Source of the DNA: Nemertoderma westbladi
Taxonomy: Eukaryota; Xenacoelomorpha; Nemertodermatida; Nemertodermatidae
Reading direction: 5' to 3'
Assembly (NCBI GenBank): GCA_032718475.1
Contig: JAUCBJ010005483.1
Coordinates: forward strand, 1-38,056
Length of the DNA stretch: 38,056 bases
Shown here piece by piece: positions 9,331 through 17,554 of the stretch; position 1 is the stretch's first letter, and every line of letters begins with the position of its first letter. The notes under the pieces are model-generated. The model saw nothing but the letters and a program-made list of their open reading frames with translations, had not been told where the DNA came from and did no database searches. The position numbers and the translations under genes were made by a program.

Positions 9331-11254
9331 TAATACTAAATGTATGCCATAAAAACATCCATCACACAGGTGAAATAACTACTGTATTACCTATTTATAT
9401 TTACTACATAGAAATAAAATGGCGCTTTATAGATCTCTGATGACCTCAAGATGTATAATTTGCCGAGCGAGCGCGTTTAATTACACATCCTCATAAGGGA
9501 TGTAAAGCATCATTTTAATTTGCTTTGTATATTTATTTTCATTCCACAAAATTGCCTTTTCACCTGCTCTTCGGGACGTTGCCAGGGATTCTTTCAGACT
9601 CCGCTTGGCATGTAGAACGGGTGGCGTTGGAAATGTCGTGTGAACGAGAATACCATCACAGAACTGTAGAAGAATTACTGAATTAGGCCTAAAAATACTG
9701 GAAATAATACAAATTTCTTGAATTTATGCACACAGTACTACGAGAACGTCCGTCATTTTTCGGAAAAATAGGTCTATCTGTTATATTATTCAATCTGAAG
9801 GAAATATCCGCTACTTTTAGAAAAAAATATGTTACCTTTGTTTCACTTCCTCCATCCACGTATTTTTGTAAGAAAAATCGGCTGTAACTCGGTTGAAAAG
9901 GCAATTTTTCGAAGAATAAAATATTATTTTAAACTATTTATTACGAATTATATACTTGTAATTATTTGTGAGAACCCAATACGGTCGGTACGGTAGTACG
10001 GCGTCGAATCTTTTCTGTTAAATAATAAACTACAAGTGCACGAATTGTAGTAATTCTCAACCCAAAACACAAGCAGTGGGAACAACCCGATACCACCTAC
10101 AGACCTATACTGCTATAAAGCAATAATGTAGTAGTATCATAAACTATTGGTTTATTGAAACACAAGTAACAGCTTCCCCAATGCAGCAATGGCTGAATGG
10201 CAAGAAGGCAGATATATACAGTCAGAGTGAATCCCTATTACAGTATTATTTTCTACACATTTCTCATCCTCATATATTAACATTCCAACTCCTCATTACT
10301 CTTCCGTGCCACTATTGGCTTGACCCATCCACAGGCTTGGGAATAACAGCAGGGAGAGTCTGGAATCACATTTAGTCTGGCTATACTGGGTAAGCTTCAA
10401 TTCTATTGGAAGGTCGGAGCTGCCTGGCTAGACATTTATTATTGCCTGCTATTGACTGTTTGAAGTTTGACAACCACAGAAAACACCCCCTTCTTGCCTT
10501 GCTTGCCATTCAAACTGGCTAGTGTTTGAGTTAGGTACGTTAATACAGTAATATATTATATATTGAAGTGGAGGTTAATTTCTATACAATAAATATACGG
10601 CCACAACTAACTTTGAAAATGAAGAGTACAATTTTTAATTATATTGTACCAGACTCACTGACAAATGCACAGTGTGTAAACCGGAGAATACTGAAGGTCG
10701 TACAGAATAAGTTAATGTAATATTTTAATGTCGTCAATATGAGAAAACACATTTACAAAGTCAAAATCGAAATCCCGTGGCCGTTATTGAGATGATAAGT
10801 TTCAAGAAACATCGAATCGATAGCTGAGAGACCAACATGAAGGTTGTAGTAAAAATTGTGTATTTATTATGGGTCTACACATAATCGTCTCCAATGTTTA
10901 TAGGCAGTGATTGTGCGATGCATAATGCACCGAGTACAGTAAGTACCAAGGCAGTACTGACCTAGTTCAATTCAATTTAAATATTTATTTACCCAGAAAT
11001 CTAAAATAAAATTATAACTAATACAAAACACCGTCCACAGATATGTAAATATATTATGTAAAATAAGTATATCACGTTAGCATAATATAGATTGTTTACG
11101 GGAGGTAAAGGCATATAAGATAATGAACCTACTGTAAGTAGAAATGGTGTGGGAAGGACATCCAGCTTATAGCGTAGCAAGTTAAATGGTGGACACCTAA
11201 GAAAACGAACATATAATGCAGTGAAGTGAGGGGGGGTGATGGGGGGGGGGGGGG
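9331..11254. other. Long stretch without recognisable genes
   Basis: Only short scattered frames occur. A minus-strand frame at about 9540-9680 (GILVHTTFPTPPVLHAKRSL) has a protein-like look but no recognisable family, borders or partner. I do not call it a gene. 10180-10375 and 10980-11220 show nothing specific. Confidence 0.45.
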
Positions 11255-11482
11255 ACGCAGCAAACTTTGCCCGCGAGAAAGCTCGCCCGGCGCATTCTTC
11301 ACCCTCAAAATCAGTGATAACAACCTCGTTTATTGTTTTGGTTAGAAAAATCCGTCTATGTAACCTATCATGTCTGTAACCTGCTCCTTTCCCCCAATCC
11401 GGTGAAGGTTGGATGCGGGCGAAGATTGCACCCAACCGGTAGAGGGGAGGGGGGAGGAGCGAGGGGATGGGGGGGGGGGGGG
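11230..11482. repeat. G-rich runs (G7, G14, G14)
   Basis: Runs of G occur at 11230-11236, 11241-11254 and 11469-11482 on the plus strand, with G-rich sequence (GAGGGGAGGGGGGAGG) between. They could form quadruplexes. They also create proline- and glycine-rich sham ORFs. Confidence 0.8.
11255..11432 (-). mobile_element. MITE copy B (CTTCGCCCG family)
   Basis: Short non-coding element with near-inverted ends: GCAAACTTTGCCCGCG at 11259 and GCGGGCGAAGATTGC at 11414. Its interior, read on the minus strand, shares GGGAAAGGAGCAGGTTACAG and TTTTTCTAACCAAAACAATA with the better-preserved copy at 15168-15568. It is flanked on both sides by G runs (11230-11254, with one TGAT interruption, and 11469-11482). 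No ORF. Confidence 0.65.
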
Positions 11483-11685
11483 ATAGCTGCAACATACAGA
11501 TTTGCAAATTTATAACATTTTACATATTATTAGATACCTGGTAAAACTAAGAGAACATGTTAGAGAATAATTATGTTATAAACTAGTGCTAGACAGTAGT
11601 ACAACGTTTATGTTACATTGAATCGAAGTCATCTCTCCAGTTTCTATGCGCTCTCGTCAGACCTCAATGGGGTCTCTGAGTTTGT

Positions 11686-11970
11686 TTATGACAACGAATT
11701 GTGTCCCTCAATATCCCGATGGGTGGGTGTCGCCGCAGTTCCCATGACTGATGCAGCATTGCCAATCAAAATTGCCATATCTAGGCGTTGCAGCAGAAAC
11801 TGGTGCGACCGCTGTTCGTGGCTGACGTCATAAAGACGATTGCCGATCTCCCCGAGGAAGGTGGAGGTCTCTGGCCCGAGGCGGCCTAATAAAAATTTCC
11901 CGTACTTGCTGATCGAGTGTTGTAATTTCGAAACAGCTGTATTTTTCTTTAAAAGGCTCGTAATGGACAA
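11686..11970 (-). pseudogene. Repeat-derived protein fragment
   Basis: A minus-strand frame of 94 residues contains SISKYGKFLLGRLGPETSTF and then YDVSHEQRSHQFLLQRLDMA with ILIGNAASVMGT. The pattern FLxQRLxxAixxGNAAsvlGT is one I associate with proteins encoded by repetitive elements in invertebrate genomes, but I cannot name the family. No catalytic motif is visible. It sits next to a mariner-like element and is probably not a host gene. Confidence 0.35.
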
Positions 11971-12399
11971 GATGGGTCTTTGGTTATATTGTACATCATT
12001 TTTAATGTTTTCAGTTCATTTAAACTTTGCAGGGGTAATACGAGTGTGTCCCACAAAATGTGCCCCCTTTTCATTTGTTAATAGCGCATCCCCATATGAA
12101 TGTAAAGTTGATATCTTGGTGTCGCCTGAAAGCCAGGAGACCAACTTAAACTTTGGTATATGTCTGGATAAAAATTGTTGCTATGGAAACTGTATGAGTA
12201 CGTTTGAAAATCTAAGTCACTTTTCACATATTTTTATTAGTAATAATGTATGAGCATCGCTTAAAGAACGGAGTTTATACAAGTACAATACCAGCAATTT
12301 ACTAAGGTTGGTAGACCTCAACATGGGAACCTCCGATGTCCACGACATTTTTAAGACGCGAAATAGTCTCAGTGTAGCATCTTTGAAGATGCTGAGATT

Positions 12400-12660
12400 G
12401 TATGGCATCAAATTCAGTTGCTATTGCACTCCGCAGTTCACCCAAACTGTCCAATGGCTGACCATTGACGCCCTGTTCTTAATGTACCCCCAGAGGTAAT
12501 AGTCACATGGAGTTAGACCTGGAGAGCGTGATGGCCAAGGGATAGGCCCACCCCTGCCAATCCAACGTCCAGGGAACATCTGATCCTAAAAGTCTCGAAC
12601 AACAAGACCCCAAAGCGGTGGGGCTCCCTCTAGCTGAAAAACGTCATCCACCTGCTTATT
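12400..12660 (-). pseudogene. DDE transposase remnant of the mariner-like element
   Basis: The minus strand reads FQLEGAPPLWGLVVRDF, stop, DQMFPGRWIGRGGPIPWPSR and so on. This corresponds to the second catalytic region of the family, where the functional motif is FQQDGAPPH. The catalytic Asp of that motif is replaced by Glu, and an in-frame stop follows. The protein ends in CDYYLWGYIKNRASMVSH. No intact transposase can be produced. Confidence 0.75.
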
Positions 12661-13004
12661 GAGTTTCAGCAGCAGAAACGTCCGCAGCATATCAAGATAG
12701 CTACAACTTAACCGTAGACGATTCAAAGAAGTAGGCCTACTGTCCTATCAACTTCCGACCAGACATTGCAGCCCAGACAGTCACATAGGCGAGCCACGAA
12801 ATTCTTCAACAACCGTATGTGGGTTCTCTGTTCCCAAAATTCTGCAATTGAATGGGGAATCTTTTAGGCTCGTTAAGACAAGGAATACCTGTTCACCACC
12901 ATGGGTGATCTTCCACAGTAAACCCTTCCACTCTGTTTCCAAAGTTGCCTTGGTTCCCATTTATCGACCACTGAAGGATGAAAGCCGGGGTTGGGCTAGG
13001 CTGC

Positions 13005-13110
13005 AGCATTTAAAGCACTGTGCCCAAACAGTGCTGCCCCAACTAGGGATCGAACCCGGGCTCCCTAATCGGAAGCACAGTAATGTCACCACTAGACCAA
13101 GCTGCTGCTG
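13005..13110 (-). mobile_element. tRNA-derived SINE inside the mariner-like element
   Basis: On the minus strand, AGCTTGGTCTAGTGGTGACA supplies an A-box-like start and GGGTTCGATCCC supplies a B box about 40 bases on. The spacing is that of a tRNA, but the stems do not close well and the sequence runs on into CTAGTTGGGGCAGCACTGTT. A tRNA-like head followed by an unrelated body is the structure of a SINE. It lies between the transposase remnant and the right inverted repeat. Confidence 0.6.
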
Positions 13111-13586
13111 GAATTCAGAAATTCCACAGGACCGGACAAAAAAAATAAAAAAAAAATGAAAAAAGCATATTCAAAGATGCTACACTGAGAGCATTTCGTC
13201 TATTAAAAAAGTCATGGATATCGGAGGTTCCCATGTTGAGGTCTACCAACCTTAGTAAATTGCTGGTATTGTACTTGTATAAACTCCGTTCTTTAAGCTA
13301 CACCCATACATTATTACTAATAAAAATATGTGAAAACTGACTTATAATTCCAAACCTACTCATACAGTTTCCATTGCAACAATTTTTATCCAGACATATA
13401 CCAAAGTTTAAGTTGGACTCCTGGCATTTAGGCGACACCAAGATATCAACTTTACATTCATACAGGGGTACGCTATTAAAAAATGAAATGGGGGCAAATT
13501 TTGTGGGACACCCTGTACAGTATGTTTAATATCTTGTAGGTGCAGCTGGAGCACTGTAATGACTAAACGTCATAACACGTAGAGTT

Positions 13587-13760
13587 TTATTTAATTTCTA
13601 ATTTGATGATGCATTTACATTGGTACCAATGCAGAAAGATTTCACAGAAAATTGCTTGATGAGTAGTTTTCACCTCAGTGCGACAGTTCCTACATGTAAA
13701 CCTACTATTAATTCCATCGGTACATGCAGGCACTAGTTTGTAATGACACACAATTAAAAT
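13587..13760 (-). pseudogene. PHD-like zinc-finger fragment of a retroelement
   Basis: The minus strand encodes CRNCRTEVKTTHQAIFCEIF followed by LHWYQCKC. The pattern C-x2-C-x(n)-QAI-x-C-E-x-x-x-x-W-x-x-x-x-C matches the PHD-type fingers found in many LINE-encoded proteins (V-x-x-x-x-x-AI-x-C-x-x-C-x-x-W-x-H-x-x-C). The usual second Cys of the pair is Phe and the His is Gln, so the finger would not bind zinc normally. No adjoining RT or endonuclease was found. Confidence 0.4.
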
Positions 13761-13806
13761 TTCAGACGGCACCGAAATAACGGGGGCCTACCAATATTTT
13801 GGAGAT

Positions 13807-13826
13807 GGGGGGGGGGGGGGGGGGGG
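13807..13826. repeat. G20 homopolymer
   Basis: Twenty consecutive G on the plus strand. It is one of four long G runs in the window. Confidence 0.9.
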
Positions 13827-14106
13827 TGCCATGTTTCTAGAAATCTAGAATGAAATATTAGTTAGTTACTTCAGTCAGTTAGTAAGTCCTTCGGGTTATT
13901 TGAGATAATTGCAAGTTAATAATAACAGCATTAATCTTATGTCTATTTAAAAGTTACCAAAATAAAGAGAAAGTCAATCAATAAAGTCATATAGTCAAAG
14001 TATTGCCCAAAATAAGTATTAAGAGCAAAACAATAAATACTTTCAGTTTGTAAAGAAGATAGACCTTCTGAGAACCGCGAACCGCCACTATTAGCTCGCT
14101 ACTTAC

Positions 14107-14428
14107 TCTACTTTCCCGCCTATCCGTTGCGTTAGGCAGCCCGTTGGATATCCGTTGATTTGCCTCGTAATAACTTCCCGTACGGGGCGGGTCGTTCCAC
14201 TCCGATCCATTCGTTTGTCTCTCTCCATTCCGCCGACGTTGATCCTCATCTCTGCCTAATTGGCTTGATCTGCGATCATGATCTCTGCCTAATTGGCTTG
14301 ATCTGCGATCATGATCTCTGCCTAATTGGCTTGATCTGCGATCCTGATTCTCGCGCAATAAACTTATATTCTGGAACGAACTGGATCGACGAGCTTCATC
14401 GTTCTGTCCCGCCCCCGTGTTGTAAGAA
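14107..14428 (-). CDS. Exon 2 of an unknown Arg/Ser-rich protein with 11-residue repeats
   Basis: A 322-bp minus-strand exon with good borders: acceptor TATTTTGTTTAG before 14428 and donor AGA|GTAAGT after 14107. It begins with one base that completes the AG left by exon 1 at 14863, so the phases agree; it ends in phase 0. The product is hydrophilic and disordered-looking: SYNTGAGQNDEARRSSSFQN, three tandem DRRSSQLGRDH modules from an exact 33-bp repeat at 14249-14345, then RRRNGERQTNGSEWNDPPRT and TDRRESR. The R-R-x-S-S patterns would suit basophilic kinases, but that is inference. No family was recognised. The next exon was not found. Confidence 0.65.
14249..14345 (-). repeat. 33-bp in-frame tandem repeat inside exon 2
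   Basis: About three copies of a 33-bp unit (CTCTGCCTAATTGGCTTGAT then CTGCGATCATGAT on the plus strand) are nearly identical. A length of 11 codons and the absence of stops keep the frame open, as expected for expansion within coding sequence. Confidence 0.85.
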
Positions 14429-14862
14429 CTAAACAAAATAACGCAGATTCGCTGAATTACATAAATCATTAATGCATCATCCCTCTCAACACGGACCTAA
14501 ACAATGTTGTCGGATCTAATAGTTTCAAAGAGTCAAGTGCGCGCCGTCAGCCAGCAGTTCTACAGTATTTGCTGCACATGAATTCCAATTTGGGTTCTGC
14601 TTCGGATGAATTTGACATGTGAACTTTATTATTAATGTTGTTAAATGACCATTTAAGGTTCATATACGGCATAGGGAAAAGGGTAAGACTGGTGGGATTT
14701 CTTACCAAAACAATAAATTAAATTTAGGAAGGCAGTTTTCAGTGAACTTTTCACTCCGAAGTTATAATATTTCAATATCAACATTCTCCAAAAGTTACAT
14801 CCGACTAAGAAATCTGCTAACTAACGGTAGACCGACGCTTTCAGACGAAGTTAATCAATTAC

Positions 14863-14969
14863 CTGGTGTTCCCGAGTTGGTTGATAGTTAAACTTTCCCG
14901 TCTATCGGAAGCGGAATCCACGGTAACAGCCGAACTAAGGCGTCGCGTTTCGTTTTCAGATGAACTCAT
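14863..14969 (-). CDS. Exon 1 (start codon) of the same unknown protein
   Basis: The ATG at 14969 opens 35 codons, MSSSENETRRLSSAVTVDSA then SDRRESLTINQLGNT, followed by the donor CCAG|GTAATT. The two leftover bases AG join the first T of exon 2 to give Ser, after which SYNTG follows. The sequence shares the SDRRES motif with the end of exon 2 (TDRRES), which supports the two belonging together. The intervening intron is 434 bp (14429-14862) and contains nothing recognisable. Confidence 0.6.
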
Positions 14970-15167
14970 TTCTATATGTACTTAATAATTCCGAACTTTT
15001 AAATACTGTTGTACGGTAAATATGCCAAGTATTATTCAGTGTTTTTCCTAATGTTGACTAACTTTATAACTAGATGGTGTCAGGAAGCATTTTACTATAT
15101 AGACTTACTTTATTTTATAGAAAAAATAATGTTCTAATCAAACAATGTTGTTGCGTTAGGACCCAGT

Positions 15168-15568
15168 GGTTTGGTGCAATCTTCGCCCGCGTACAACCTT
15201 CGCCCGGGGAAAACTTCTTCCGCAAGGCAATCTTCGCCCGCAAGGCAACCTTCGCCCGCGAGCAATAAGATTCACCCAATAAGATTTGTGTTACTGTAGT
15301 AACCATTTTAGTAACAAATTGAGGGAAAGGTGCAGGTTACAGAGACGACTTTTTCTAACCAAAACAATAAACGATGGTGTTACTAATTGAGGGAAAGGAG
15401 CAGAGTACAGAGACGGCTTTATCTAACTTTTGCGTTAACTTTCTAACGTTTTTAACTAAGCTTTTTTGTTTATTGGGCGAAGGTTGCTCGCGGGCGAAGA
15501 ATGCCTGCGGGTGAAGGTTTCCGCTAGGCGATAGTTGCTCATTTTGAGGGCGAAGATTGCTGCGTACT
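15168..15568. mobile_element. MITE copy A with 8-bp target-site duplication (hAT-like)
   Basis: The element starts GGTTTGGTGCAATCTTCGCC and ends GGGCGAAGATTGCTGCGTAC, so both ends carry the 13-bp core GCAATCTTCGCCC in inverted orientation. It is bounded by the same 8 bases, GACCCAGT, at 15160-15167 and 15569-15576, which fits an 8-bp duplication of the hAT type. Both ends contain several further copies of the short motif CTTCGCCCG, and the middle repeats GAGGGAAAGGxGCAG twice (15321 and 15387). There is no transposase. Copy B lies at 11255-11432. Confidence 0.75.
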
Positions 15569-15576
15569 GACCCAGT

Positions 15577-16374
15577 CCACTTTATGCCATTCCCAAATAG
15601 AACCTAACTCAAAAAATAGATAGGCCTACCGAAATAATACTACAAATTTACGTTAAAATGTGGGTATTATTAAATAAAATAAGGAAAAAATACAAGATTC
15701 TGACTTGTAAACGTGTTTATTCAATATAAAAATTTCTTAGCTACAGTACTTTACATTATGCAATTTAAAACTAACAGTACTGTAGGCCTAATGATAATTG
15801 TTTTTTTACAGTAATGATAGTAATTAATAGTACAGAAGGCCTTGTATACGGACTGACCCTGTAAATAAAACACTAAAAATAAGTAGATAAAGTGTTAATT
15901 GAAAAACAAACTGTAACGACAATAGAGCCAGGATATGCAAGTAGATTATCCGCTGTGAGTAGGATCATGGGCATAAAGGGACTTGGATACACGAGTTGCA
16001 ATGGTTTTGGCATGCGGGTACAAAATAGTCCGGTGGGCACCATTTTAGCGGGCCGATGTCAATAAATGCTATTTAGTGGTCTTGCGGGTTTTGCATGAAC
16101 GCGTCTAAAAGTATCCAGTAATTTGTAAAATTATACTTATCCAATGAAAAGATGTTACGAATAAATTTTATACTTACATAATATTATCCATTCAAACACA
16201 ACTAACCAACGAACTACTTACTGTATGATAAACGCCAATAAATTCAATATTATACCTACTGTACACCTACCTACTACTGTACTGTACGGTATCTCTGATT
16301 TACTACAGTAATATGACAAATTAAGTATAGTGTAGGCCTACCACTAATCAAATTAACCCCCCCGTTGTTCATAT
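15577..16374. other. Stretch without recognisable features
   Basis: AT-rich, with several TACTGTAGGCCTA-like motifs (for example 15777 and 16330), but no ORF or RNA gene that I can support. Confidence 0.45.
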
Positions 16375-16446
16375 AGCAGAGTGGCGCAGTGGAAGCGTGC
16401 TGGGCCCATAACCCAGAGGTCCGTGGATCGAAACCACGCTCTGCTA
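16375..16446 (+). tRNA. Initiator tRNA-Met (anticodon CAT)
   Basis: A 72-base sequence folds as a complete tRNA. The acceptor stem is AGCAGAG/CTCTGCT, the D arm contains GTGGCGCAGTGGAAGCG, the anticodon stem-loop TGGGCCCATAACCCA has CAT, and the T arm CGTGG/CCACG closes the loop ATCGAAA. It has the eukaryotic initiator hallmarks: an A1:U72 first pair, three G:C pairs below the anticodon loop, and A in place of T at position 54 with the loop AUCGAAA. The T stem differs from the vertebrate consensus by paired changes that keep it closed, so it is under selection. TTTTT at 16456-16460, ten bases after the gene, is a Pol III terminator. It is probably functional in translation initiation. Confidence 0.95.
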
Positions 16447-16455
16447 TTTCAAAGA

Positions 16456-16460
16456 TTTTT
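16456..16460 (+). terminator. Pol III terminator of the initiator tRNA
   Basis: T5 run ten bases downstream of the tRNA 3' end, at the usual distance. Confidence 0.75.
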
Positions 16461-16807
16461 AAACTGTTCCGGGGCAAAGAAAAAGCTGAAATCTGATTGG
16501 ACCGGACCCAAATGTTTGGAACCGAATGTCTTTTTGCGACGAAGTAACAGCAGCAGGCACGCCGCGTCCATAATCGTCGGCCATAATCGACGTATTGGGA
16601 CCTTCGCCCTGGAACCCCCTCAGACACAGACCCCCGATAAATTATTTATGCAATGTTAAGTTGCAAAGATAACAACACTACGGTATTATGCGAAAAAATG
16701 GTAGCTAACCTCTATATATGGATAGAATGTGCACGAAAAAGTAATTGGAATTTTAGATTATAAAGAATTTGTAGAGTTAAAAATATCAGTAAAAAAATTA
16801 AAAGTAG

Positions 16808-17554
16808 ACCTAGTTCAACTCAGTCTCTCGTTTCTACCTAGTTCAACTCAGTCTCTCGTTTCTACCTAGTTCAACTCAGTCTCTCGTTTCTATCTAGTTC
16901 AACTCAGTCTCTTGTATCTACCTAGTTCAACTCAGTCTCTCGTTTCTACCTAGTTCAACTCAGTCTCTCGTTTCTATCTAGTTCAACTCAGTCTCTCGTT
17001 TCTACCTAGTTCAACTCAGTCTCTCGTTTCTACCTAGTTCAACTCAGTCTCTCGTTTCTATCTAGTTCAACTCAGTCTCTCGTTTCTACCTAGTTCAACT
17101 CAGTCTCTCGTTTCTACCTAGTTCAACTCAGGCTCTCGTTTCTACCTAGTTCAACTCAGTCTCTCGTTTCTATCTAGTTCAACTCAGTCTCTCGTTTCTA
17201 TCTAGTTCAACTCAGTCTCTCGTATCTACCTAGTTCAACTCAGTCTCTCGTTTCTACCTAGTTCAACTCAGTCTATCGTTTCTACCTAGTTCAACTCAGT
17301 CTCTCGTTTCTATCTAGTTCAACTCAGTCTCTCGTTTCTACCTAGTTCAACTCAGTCTCTCGTTTCTACCTAGTTCAACTCAGTCTCTCGTTTCTATCTA
17401 GTTCAACTCAGTCTCTCGTTTCTACCTAGTTCAACTCAGTCTCTCGTTTCTACCTAGTTCAACCCAGTCTCTCGTTTCTACCTAGTTCAACTCAGTCTCT
17501 CGTTTCTACCTAGTTCAACTCAGTCTCTCGTTTCTACCTTTCTACCTTTCTACC
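16808..17554. repeat. 28-bp satellite, left block (about 26 copies)
   Basis: Head-to-tail 28-bp units begin CTAGTTCAACTCAG and end TCTCTCGTTTCTAC. A TATC variant of the last bases recurs mostly every third unit (84 bp, occasionally 112), giving a local higher-order period. The block ends in three TTTCTACC copies at about 17531-17554, where the LINE starts. All frames carry stops, so it is non-coding. Confidence 0.95.

Larger units (their letters stand above)
12030..13516 (-). mobile_element. Degenerate mariner/IS630-type transposon with about 350-bp terminal inverted repeats
   Basis: 12046-12395 and 13165-13516 are inverted copies of each other, roughly 90% identical by eye. Both ends contain GTGTCCCACAAAAT followed by a GCCCC block and TTTCATTTxTTAATAGC. 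The right end finishes with the mariner-like TACAGGGTGTCCC on the minus strand, flanked by TA. Between the arms the minus strand retains transposase pieces in broken frames: QVDDVFQLEGAPPLWGLVVR, then RWIGRGGPIPWPSRSPGLTP and CDYYLWGYIKNR. These fit the DDE domain of insect-type mariner/IS630 transposases. The copy is dead: stops, missing N-terminal part, and a SINE inserted inside. The left tip is damaged by an insertion after CAGGG. Confidence 0.8.

Noticed and set aside
11001-11515. Pro/Gly-rich ORFs on both strands
   Set aside because: They are translations of G runs and the MITE; frames on both strands are equally open.
13025-13110. A functional tRNA gene on the minus strand
   Set aside because: A and B boxes are present, but the acceptor and anticodon stems do not close; called as a SINE head.
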